Assembly (NCBI GenBank): GCA_024405255.1
Contig: JAKSOY010000168.1
Coordinates: 1 to 9,643, forward strand
Source of the DNA: Kiritimatiellia bacterium
Lineage (GTDB): Bacteria; Verrucomicrobiota; Kiritimatiellia; RFP12; UBA1067
Reading direction: 5' to 3'
Length of the DNA: 9,643 nt
The position numbers and the translations under genes are program-made. This document shows, in pieces, positions 1 to 6,470 of this stretch. Position 1 is the first letter of the stretch. Each line of letters begins with the position of its first letter. The notes under the pieces are model-generated. The model saw only the letters and a program-made list of their open reading frames with translations, ran no database searches and was not told the DNA's origin.

Positions 1-1
1 T

Positions 2-2116
2 TGTGTCGGGCTCGCGCTGGCGAGTGGAATGGTGATGGCGGCCGAGCGGATTTCGCTTGACCGCGGGTGGACGTTTGCGCTCAATGGCGGGGCCGTGCAG
101 AAGGTCGATGTGCCGCATGATTGGGGCATTGCCTTTGCGCCGCGCGTTGCTTCGGCGAGTTTGGGGGATGGCGGCTTTTTCGATGGCGGCGTGGGCGTGT
201 ACGAACGCACGTTCGCGCTTTCGGCAGACGACCTTGCCACACGCGAGTTGGAACTCGTCTTCGACGGCGTCTACCGCGATGCCGACGTCTCTGTGAACGG
301 CGCCTTCGCCGGGAAGGGGACGTTCTACGGCTTTACGGGTTTTTCGGTCACCCTTACGAACGGCCTCGTGCGCGCGGGTGAAAATACGCTCAAGGTGACG
401 GTGCACAACGAGAAGCAACCGTCGTGCCGCTGGTATTCGGGAAGCGGCATCTACCGCCATGTGTGGCTCGTGAAGCATCCGCGCGGGAAGCGCGTGAGCG
501 ACGTTTTCGTCAAGACGGCGCTCGACGGCACGGTGGAGATTTCGGGCCGCGTGGGCGGGCGGCTCGTGCGGAAGATCCACAAGGTCGACCACCCGATCCT
601 CTGGACGCCCGAAACGCCGCACCTCTACGATTTCGACTTCTACGGCGAGAAGATGAAGGTGGGCATCCGCACGATCGCGTGGGATGTGGACGAAGGTTTC
701 CTCCTGAACGGCAAGCCAATCAAGCTGCATGGTGCGTGCGTGCACGCGGATCACGGTCCTTTGGGTGTCGCGAGTTTCGATGCGGCGGAAACGCGCAAGG
801 TACGGCAGCTGAAGCGGGCCGGCTTCAATGCCGTACGATTGAGTCACCATCCGTTCAGCACGGCGTTCCTCGACGCCTGCGATGCGGAAGGGTTGCTCGT
901 CGAGGCCAACTTCTTCGACGTGTGGCGCGTGGCCAAGATGAAATATGACTACTCGCTCGCCTTTGCGCGCGATTGGAAGCGCGACCTCACGTGGACCGTC
1001 CTCCGCGACCGCAACCATCCCTCGCTCATCATGTGGGAAATCGGCAACGAGATCGAGGATGGTCCCTCCCCCCAGGGTATTGCCGACGCAACGGCGCTGG
1101 CGAATGCCTGCCGCGCGCTCGATCCCATGCGTCCCGTCACGGCCGCGGTCTTCGACCTGGAGGCGGGCCATCAGCCGCCGCGCGCCTGGTGGCGAAAGAT
1201 GGACGCCATTGCCTCCGAGCTCGACATCTTCGGCTACAACTACCTCGACGATCGTATGGACGGCGATCGTGCACGCGATCCCGGCCGGCTCTGCTTCTAC
1301 ACGGAGACGTTCCCCACGACGGTTGTGGATGTGTGGCGGCGGATCATGTCCCATAAGACCTGCATCGGCTGCTTCGTGTGGACGGGGATCGACTATCTCG
1401 GCAACGCGTCGCTCGGCATGGTCCACTACACGGAGAAAGAATCCTACTACGGCTATCGCACGCCGAAGGCGTTCCCGTGGCACGGCGCGGTGTGCGGCGA
1501 CATCGACGTGACGGGCTGGCGCAAGCCCGTTTCGCACCTGCGCGAGACGCTCTGGAACGAGAAGGCGCCCACCTATCTCTGCGTCCTTGAACCGAGCGGC
1601 TGGCGGGGGACCATCAAAGTCGAGAAGTGGGGCGTGTGGCCGATGCTCGAGCATTGGAACTTCGACGGGTGGGAAGGAAAGACCCTCACGGCGGAAGCCC
1701 ATTCGCGCGCGCCGCGCGTGCGCTTTTCGATCAACGGCAAGGTCTATGCCGAGATGCCGAATTCAGCGGAGAACGCCTGGCGTACGTACGCGCCGCTGCC
1801 CTACACGCCGGGCGAGTTGATGGCGGAAGGTCTTGATGCGAACGGGAAGGTGATCGACCGAGCCGTGTTGCGTACGGCCGGCGCGCCGAAGTCCGTTCGT
1901 TTCATCGACGAGGAGACGATCGGCGACCTCACCTGGGTGCGTGCCGAAGTGGTGGACGAGAAGGGCGTCGTCTGTCCGTATGCAGCCCAGGACGTCACGT
2001 TCGAAGGCGATATCCTCGGTACCTGCTCGGGCGATATGAAGGACTGCGAGCCTGCCCCGAGCCGCACCCGTCGCACATGGCACGGCCGCGCGATGGCCAT
2101 CCGCCGCAACCGGTGA
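2..2116 (+). CDS. Secreted family GH2 glycosidase, beta-galactosidase-like (5' end outside window)
   Basis: Retaining exo-glycosidase of family GH2, most like bacterial beta-galactosidases that carry a DUF4982 domain; it would remove terminal beta-linked sugars outside the cytoplasm. The frame is open to the left edge, and the codons before the first ATG (29) read as a hydrophobic stretch ending GMVMA-AE, the tail of a signal peptide. The true start is therefore upstream of the window. Numbering from the ATG at 29: sugar-binding jelly roll about 8-148 (SGSGIYRHVWL at its end), a short Ig-like domain about 150-220, and a TIM barrel about 222-505. The barrel has KLHGACVHADHG, SHHPFSTAFLDACD, the acid/base Glu in WEIGNE (E341, codon 1049-1051), the probable nucleophile Glu in FYTETF (E426, codon 1304-1306), and FVWTGIDYLG. 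The C-terminus resembles DUF4982 (HWNFDGWEGK) and then a GH2 C-terminal Ig-like domain that stops early at GRAMAIRRNR. Exact substrate is uncertain; beta-glucuronidase or another GH2 activity is possible. Confidence 0.93.
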   Translation, partial: CVGLALASGMVMAAERISLDRGWTFALNGGAVQKVDVPHDWGIAFAPRVASASLGDGGFFDGGVGVYERTFALSADDLATRELELVFDGVYRDADVSVNGAFAGKGTFYGFTGFSVTLTNGLVRAGENTLKVTVHNEKQPSCRWYSGSGIYRHVWLVKHPRGKRVSDVFVKTALDGTVEISGRVGGRLVRKIHKVDHPILWTPETPHLYDFDFYGEKMKVGIRTIAWDVDEGFLLNGKPIKLHGACVHADHGPLGVASFDAAETRKVRQLKRAGFNAVRLSHHPFSTAFLDACDAEGLLVEANFFDVWRVAKMKYDYSLAFARDWKRDLTWTVLRDRNHPSLIMWEIGNEIEDGPSPQGIADATALANACRALDPMRPVTAAVFDLEAGHQPPRAWWRKMDAIASELDIFGYNYLDDRMDGDRARDPGRLCFYTETFPTTVVDVWRRIMSHKTCIGCFVWTGIDYLGNASLGMVHYTEKESYYGYRTPKAFPWHGAVCGDIDVTGWRKPVSHLRETLWNEKAPTYLCVLEPSGWRGTIKVEKWGVWPMLEHWNFDGWEGKTLTAEAHSRAPRVRFSINGKVYAEMPNSAENAWRTYAPLPYTPGELMAEGLDANGKVIDRAVLRTAGAPKSVRFIDEETIGDLTWVRAEVVDEKGVVCPYAAQDVTFEGDILGTCSGDMKDCEPAPSRTRRTWHGRAMAIRRNR

Positions 2117-2191
2117 GTTGACTTTGTCTCAGTTTTGGGGCCATTGACCGATGCGTTAGGTTAGTTTGACGAGGTTTTGATGCGGAAGCCG

Positions 2192-2221
2192 TTGACAATC
2201 TGGCAGATAATGGGGTATACT
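2192..2221 (+). promoter_or_regulatory. Sigma-70-type promoter for the downstream gene cluster
   Basis: A perfect -35 hexamer TTGACA (2192-2197) is followed, after 18 bases, by TATACT (2216-2221), a one-mismatch -10 box. Transcription would start near 2228, giving a leader of roughly 117 bases before the ATG at 2345. It lies in the only sizeable non-coding gap of the window, which is AT-richer than the genes. It would drive the modular protein, the GH95 enzyme and the YIDTG protein. Promoter consensus in this phylum is assumed to match the general bacterial one. Confidence 0.65.
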
Positions 2222-2234
2222 GTCTTTGTTGTTT

Positions 2235-2265
2235 TCGGGTTGGTGTTTTTCACAATCGGGTAGGT
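2235..2265 (+). repeat. Pair of 10-base direct repeats just downstream of the promoter
   Basis: TCGGGTTGGT (2235-2244) and TCGGGTAGGT (2256-2265) differ at one base and start 21 bases apart, about two helical turns. They sit immediately after the predicted transcription start, where a repressor site could lie. At RNA level TTCGGG (2234-2239) or TCGGG (2256-2260) could each pair with the same CCCGAA (2268-2273), so two alternative short hairpins are possible. The repeat is seen directly; any regulatory role is inference. Confidence 0.4.
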
Positions 2266-2296
2266 TCCCCGAAGCCTTCTTGAAAAGCAGCGCTAA

Positions 2297-2323
2297 ATTA
2301 CATCCTTCAAATCAGAATGTAAT
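2297..2323 (+). promoter_or_regulatory. Inverted repeat in the leader, close to the ribosome-binding site
   Basis: ATTACAT (2297-2303) and ATGTAAT (2317-2323) are perfect 7-base inverted repeats around a 13-base spacer. They end 7 bases before the Shine-Dalgarno sequence. The site could be a dimeric regulator's operator or a weak leader hairpin near the ribosome-binding site. The stem is AT-rich with no following T-run, so it is not a terminator. Confidence 0.4.
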
Positions 2324-2330
2324 GCTAGTG

Positions 2331-2336
2331 AAAGGA
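2331..2336 (+). promoter_or_regulatory. Shine-Dalgarno site for the modular protein
   Basis: AAAGGA lies 8 bases before the ATG at 2345. It supports that ATG, which also begins a good signal peptide, as the true start. Confidence 0.7.
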
Positions 2337-2344
2337 AATCTAGG

Positions 2345-5300
2345 ATGAAACGGTTGACGGACTGGTGGAGAAATTTGGTGGCGGCTGGTTGTATACTGGC
2401 TTTGGTGGGGTCTGCGCAGGCTGCGGCGAAGTCGTGCGATTTGACGTTCCGCGGCTATCAGGGAACGACGACGCTGGCAGACTTTCAGGCGCTCGTGCGT
2501 CTTCCGACGATGGTGCCCGGTTTTTCCTACGACGACTTCGCGGCCCAAGATGGTAGCGATATCTGGTTTACGGATGCGAACGGCACTGTGATTCCGCATG
2601 AAATCGACACATGGCGCGCGGGCGGCGTGTCGTCGATTTGGGTGAAGGTGCCGTCCCTCGTGGATGCTTCGACGAGAATCACGATGCATTGGGGTGAGGC
2701 GAAGACGGCCGAGCAGACGACGAATCCGCAGGACGTGTGGAGCGCCTACAAGGGCGTGTGGCATATGAACGAGTTGAAGGGCACGGCCCTCGATGCGACG
2801 GCGAACGGCCTCGATGCGACGGTGCAGGGACAGCCCTATCTCATGGGCAACGCCACGCAGATGCTCACCAACCAGGTGGCCGACGTGATGGTCGCCGACG
2901 TAGGCCTCGTGGGCAACGCGCGTATCAACGCCATGACGAAGGGGACGGGTCTTGGCTACCTCTCCATTCCTTCGTACACACTTGGCAACGTCTTCACGGT
3001 CTCGGGCTGGTTCAAGGCCTCGGAGGCGATCAACGACTACCAGCGCCTCTTCGCGCGGAAGACCGTCTACAGCGGAACGGGCTGGGAGATCTATTTCAAT
3101 TGTGCGCCCAACAAGGTGGGTGCGGCCGGCAACAACGGCACGCAAGTCAACAACCTCGCCATCCCCTCCGTCGTCGACGACTGGGTGAACCTTGTTGCGA
3201 TCTTTTCGGGTGTGAACTACTCGCTCTATGCGAACGGCGTGCGCGTGGGTGGCGGCACGGTGGCGGCCCCTACGGACAACGGCCTTCCACTGAGCGTCGG
3301 CTGCAATTCGAACGGCAGCGAGAAGACGTTCAGCGGCAAGTACGACGAGGTGCGTCTGCGCGGCGAGGTGCTTTCGGCGGACCGCATCAAGGCCGATTAC
3401 GAGACGGTGCATGCGCCCGAACGCTTCCTCTCGGGCTGTGCGCCCGTGACGACGGTGGCCAAGCAGGCGGATCTCACGTTCGTCGGTTTCCAGGGGCTCG
3501 CGCCGCAGCAGAATTTCCAGGCGCTCGTAAAGCTGCCTGCGGCGGTGCCGAGCTATGCGTATGCCGATTCGCCGGCTGCGGACGGCAGCGACATCTGGTT
3601 CACGGACGAAACCGGCGCGGTGATTCCACATGACATCGACACCTGGAATCCGGCGGGAGAATCCTACATCTGGGTGAAGGTTCCGCAGATCGTCGATTCG
3701 ACGACGCACATCACGATGCACTGGGGCGTGGCGAAGACGGCCGCGCAGACGACGGCGGCAACGGCCGTGTGGAGCGACTACTTTTCCGTGTGGCACATGA
3801 ACGAGGCGGCGGGGCCGATCTACGATGCGACGGCGAGCAAGTTGAAGGGCTTCCCGCAGGGAACGGCCGCAACCAATATGCTCGCCGCAGCGGGGCTCGT
3901 GGGCGGTGCGCGCATCAATGCGAAAACCGTAGGGTACGGCGTCGGCTACTTCCTCACACCGCAGGCGGCACTCGGCGCGACGTTCACGGTGTCGGGCTGG
4001 TTCTACGGCACGGAGACGTTCGGCGCGGTCCATCCGCGGCTCTTCTGTACGAAATACGCATGGAACGACAATCTCGGTTGGGAAATGTACTACAACGGTG
4101 CGCCCAACAAGATGGGCGGATGCGGGTCGAAAAACAAGCAGTATCACGGCTTGACGACACCGAGCGTCCTGAATGGCTGGCGGTATGCGACGGGCATCTT
4201 CGCGGGCGACACGTTCTCGCTCTATGTGGATGGCGTGAAAATCAGTTCGGGAGCGGTCAATGCCGCGACCGACAGCGGCAAGCTCTTCGCGTTCGGTTGC
4301 AATGCGAACGGAACGGAAACGTCGTTCTGCGGCTTCTTCGATGAACTCCGCGTGCGCAAGGCGGCGCTTGATGCCGACCGCATCAAGGCGGACTATCTCA
4401 CGGTGCATGACCCCGAGGCCTTCCTGTGTGAACAGAATTACGCCGCCGATGCCGTTCTGACGGCGGAATGGACGGGCGCGGGCGATCCGTCGAATTTCGC
4501 CGATCCGGCGAACTGGACGTGCTGGAACGCCGCCGGGGTGGAAGTGCCGGGCGGCGTGCCGTCGCCTGTCTATTCGCGCGCGACGGTGCGCGGTGCGATG
4601 AACTTCCAGCTGCCGGTGGGCACGGTGCCGCAATGGAAGCGGCTGATCCTTGGGAATGTCGATCTCGCGACTGATACCGACTGGCGGGGACTTGTTGGCG
4701 CCTCGACGGAAATCGTCGGCACGGTCGATCTTCGCGGACATCGCCTCCAGATGACGGAGTTCCCGGCATTTGGTTCGGGGTCGATCACGTCCACTGATGC
4801 GGATGAGTTCGTCACGTTCGACTACCTGCAGTCGAATGACAATGGCGAATACATCGATACAGGCGTCGCGCATAATGAAAGCACGGTCGTCGATATCGAA
4901 TACATGCCGGTGAATTTGCCTGGTAACAATGCCTGGACGGGGTATTTCGGTGCCCGAACGGCGGGACTCACGGCTTCGTCGTTTGTCGGTTGGCTCCACA
5001 CTGAGAATGGTTTTGCGGGACATTATACGGGCGTCAATGCGGTGGAATTGTTCATGACCAATCTGCCGCCGGTCAAGGCGTTCAACAAATTCGCGATACA
5101 TCTTGAGAAGAACGGCGAATGCAGGATCAACGGGCAGCCGGTGGATACCGGCAGCGGCGGCACTTGCGGGTTGAACGATTTCCTCTTCTGCGTCAATCAC
5201 GCCGGGAAGCCGGGCTACAACAATAAGGGGCGTCTCTTTTCCTGTAAGATGTATGCGGGTTCGACGCCGGTGCGGGACTTCGTTTCGGCAATGCGCTGCC

Positions 5301-6430
5301 GCACGGGCGAGCCGGGACTCTTTGATCGGGTGGAAAACAAGTTCTACACGAATCTGTCCGGGAAGGGGACATTCACCCCGGGCGGGCCGCGGCTCGACGG
5401 CCGTACGATCGGTGAAGTGATCGTGGACGTGCCGGAAGGGAAGAGCGTGGCGAATCGCACGATGCGCCTCATAGGCCTTCTGAAGTTGGTCAAGGAGGGA
5501 GCTGGCGCCTATACGCCTTATGTGGCTAACCAGTTCTTTGTCGGCGGCACGCTCGTCAAGGCGGGGAAGTACTGCGGCGGCACGTTCGCCCCCAATGCTA
5601 GCTACGGTGCGGCGGAAACGGAAATCCGCATCACGTCGACGGGAACGATGGACATGGCGGGCCAGACCGACTTCTACTTCTACAAGTTCGTCTCGGAGGG
5701 CGGGCCCCTTCAGAACAAGGGTGCCGACGCGAGCGCGGGGGCATGCCAGTGGGCGTCCTTGCGCCTCGAAGCGCCGATGACGATGGATTTAACGGGAAGC
5801 TATGGCTTCATCCACTATGGCTTCGTGCCGATGGAGGTCGATCTCGGCGGAAATACGCTCACGGTGAACCTCGGTGTTGGGAAGACCTTCTATGTTTTCA
5901 ATTCAACGCTGACGAATGGACTCGTCAAGGTCGTCTCCGGAGGCTGGATGCAGATTGACCGCACGCGGCTTGAGGCGCGCACGGTCGATTTCGACATCAA
6001 CTGCGCCCTGAAGGTCTATGCCGAGGCGCATGTGCGGAATTATACGGCGCGTTATGGCTCTGTCCAATACAATCTCGGTTCGTCTCCCATGAACGTCTAT
6101 GGTACCTTTACGCCGGCGTGCGACTGCTACTACGGGTGCACGATGCAGAACGGTTCAACGATCGATCTGTCGGCGAAGACGAATACGTGGTCCACGCTGG
6201 GTGGATTTACGACCGGCTTGACGAATGTCGTCTTCGCGACGGGTGCGACGGTGCGACTCGACGTGGGCCGACGGCATTTGTCGGATGGCGAGAAGGTACT
6301 CTCCTGGCCTCTTCCGCCCGAGAATCTGGATACGCTCACCTTCAAGCTCCAAGAAGGTCGTTCCGGCCATCTTTGGACCACATCCGAGGGTGTGTTCTAC
6401 TGTAATGGCCTGACGATCTTCTTGCGCTAA
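2345..6430 (+). CDS. Large secreted modular protein: two DUF2341-LamG units, YIDTG module, autotransporter-type repeat
   Basis: A 1361-residue exported protein, probably cell-surface or extracellular and carbohydrate-binding or adhesive; no catalytic domain is recognised. A signal peptide (residues 1-26, cut after AQA) is followed by two tandem units (about 29-372 and 373-700). Each is a DUF2341 domain (LTFxGxQG, DGSDIWFTD, IPHxIDTW, ITMHWG) followed by a LamG/concanavalin-like domain (VWHMNE, FTVSGWF, SLYxxGV, F-S/C-G-x-x-D-E-x-R). Next come a tryptophan-rich module (AEWTGAGDPSNFADPANW, about 707-800), a YIDTG LamG-like module (825-1014) and a beta-strand-rich tail with one PATR-like repeat (about 1045-1076). 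The protein ends GLTIFLR. I see no outer-membrane barrel, LPXTG, PEP-CTERM or other C-terminal anchor. It is preceded by a promoter and Shine-Dalgarno site and followed after 40 bases by the GH95 gene. The domain calls are confident; the biological role is inference. Confidence 0.92.
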   Translation: MKRLTDWWRNLVAAGCILALVGSAQAAAKSCDLTFRGYQGTTTLADFQALVRLPTMVPGFSYDDFAAQDGSDIWFTDANGTVIPHEIDTWRAGGVSSIWVKVPSLVDASTRITMHWGEAKTAEQTTNPQDVWSAYKGVWHMNELKGTALDATANGLDATVQGQPYLMGNATQMLTNQVADVMVADVGLVGNARINAMTKGTGLGYLSIPSYTLGNVFTVSGWFKASEAINDYQRLFARKTVYSGTGWEIYFNCAPNKVGAAGNNGTQVNNLAIPSVVDDWVNLVAIFSGVNYSLYANGVRVGGGTVAAPTDNGLPLSVGCNSNGSEKTFSGKYDEVRLRGEVLSADRIKADYETVHAPERFLSGCAPVTTVAKQADLTFVGFQGLAPQQNFQALVKLPAAVPSYAYADSPAADGSDIWFTDETGAVIPHDIDTWNPAGESYIWVKVPQIVDSTTHITMHWGVAKTAAQTTAATAVWSDYFSVWHMNEAAGPIYDATASKLKGFPQGTAATNMLAAAGLVGGARINAKTVGYGVGYFLTPQAALGATFTVSGWFYGTETFGAVHPRLFCTKYAWNDNLGWEMYYNGAPNKMGGCGSKNKQYHGLTTPSVLNGWRYATGIFAGDTFSLYVDGVKISSGAVNAATDSGKLFAFGCNANGTETSFCGFFDELRVRKAALDADRIKADYLTVHDPEAFLCEQNYAADAVLTAEWTGAGDPSNFADPANWTCWNAAGVEVPGGVPSPVYSRATVRGAMNFQLPVGTVPQWKRLILGNVDLATDTDWRGLVGASTEIVGTVDLRGHRLQMTEFPAFGSGSITSTDADEFVTFDYLQSNDNGEYIDTGVAHNESTVVDIEYMPVNLPGNNAWTGYFGARTAGLTASSFVGWLHTENGFAGHYTGVNAVELFMTNLPPVKAFNKFAIHLEKNGECRINGQPVDTGSGGTCGLNDFLFCVNHAGKPGYNNKGRLFSCKMYAGSTPVRDFVSAMRCRTGEPGLFDRVENKFYTNLSGKGTFTPGGPRLDGRTIGEVIVDVPEGKSVANRTMRLIGLLKLVKEGAGAYTPYVANQFFVGGTLVKAGKYCGGTFAPNASYGAAETEIRITSTGTMDMAGQTDFYFYKFVSEGGPLQNKGADASAGACQWASLRLEAPMTMDLTGSYGFIHYGFVPMEVDLGGNTLTVNLGVGKTFYVFNSTLTNGLVKVVSGGWMQIDRTRLEARTVDFDINCALKVYAEAHVRNYTARYGSVQYNLGSSPMNVYGTFTPACDCYYGCTMQNGSTIDLSAKTNTWSTLGGFTTGLTNVVFATGATVRLDVGRRHLSDGEKVLSWPLPPENLDTLTFKLQEGRSGHLWTTSEGVFYCNGLTIFLR
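2429..3460 (+). repeat. Coding repeat, DUF2341-LamG unit 1
   Basis: First copy of an approximately 344-residue unit, residues 29-372 of the modular protein. Corresponding landmarks in the two copies keep almost the same spacing: DGSDIWFTD, VWHMNE, GLVGNARINA against GLVGGARINA, FTVSGWF, RIKADYxTVH. Shared stretches such as the codons for DGSDIWFT differ mostly at third positions, so this is an old intragenic duplication kept under protein-level selection. Confidence 0.85.
3461..4435 (+). repeat. Coding repeat, DUF2341-LamG unit 2
   Basis: Second copy, residues 373 to about 697, starting at KQADLTFVGFQG, which matches KSCDLTFRGYQG of unit 1. It is slightly shorter than unit 1: the stretch between WHMNE and GLVGGARINA lacks several residues found in unit 1. 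The linker that follows leads into the tryptophan-rich module. Confidence 0.85.
4817..5386 (+). other. YIDTG-type LamG-like module within the modular protein
   Basis: Residues 825-1014. The module opens with DYLQS then EYIDTG (Y836-G840), and closes with FVSAMRCRTGEPGLFDRVEN, then KFYTN and GTFTPGG. This is the opening and closing pattern of the 'ESTGTQYIDTG ... GxxGLYDxxxxxFY' family often seen in secreted proteins of this bacterial group. The gene starting at 9017 carries the same module with ESTGSQYIDSG and DGEIGL. The fold is probably a concanavalin-like sandwich; its ligand is unknown. Confidence 0.7.
5477..5572 (+). other. Single autotransporter-associated (PATR-like) repeat
   Basis: Residues 1045-1076. 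KLVKEGAGAYTP, then FFVGGTLVKAGKY, matches the general pattern 'lvKxGxGxLxL ... YxGGTxVxAGxL' of passenger-associated transport repeats, which form beta-helix strands. Only one clear copy is present. The rest of the tail is beta-rich with repeated 'GxTxDLxGxxxTV' flavour but no further clean copy. Confidence 0.6.
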
Positions 6431-6470
6431 ATCAGAGAGAGCGTGAACCCCTAACTGTTTGAAAGATACG

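Noticed and set aside
2113..2135. Possible terminator after the GH2 gene
   Set aside because: Only a 4-base TGAG/CTCA stem followed by a short TTTT; too weak to call.
2381..2395. Possible lipoprotein box (VAAGC, Cys16) in the modular protein's signal peptide
   Set aside because: An Arg lies too close before it, and a hydrophobic stretch continues for ten residues after the Cys to a good AQA cleavage site, so ordinary signal peptidase I processing fits better.
2312..5200. A 962-codon open frame on the minus strand, opposite the large modular protein
   Set aside because: It mirrors a GC-rich plus-strand gene with strong domain matches and tandem repeats. Its product is dominated by Arg, His and Ala, has no recognisable domain, signal peptide or clear ribosome-binding site, and its internal repetition just reflects the duplicated sense-strand units.
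6459..6470. TTG at 6459 as start of the GH95 gene
   Set aside because: It adds only four residues, two of them polar or acidic, before a typical MKK signal peptide, and has no well-spaced Shine-Dalgarno sequence. ATG 6471 is the better start.
6431..6470. Possible promoter or terminator between the modular protein and GH95 genes
   Set aside because: The 40-base gap shows no -35/-10 pair, hairpin or T-run; read-through is more likely.
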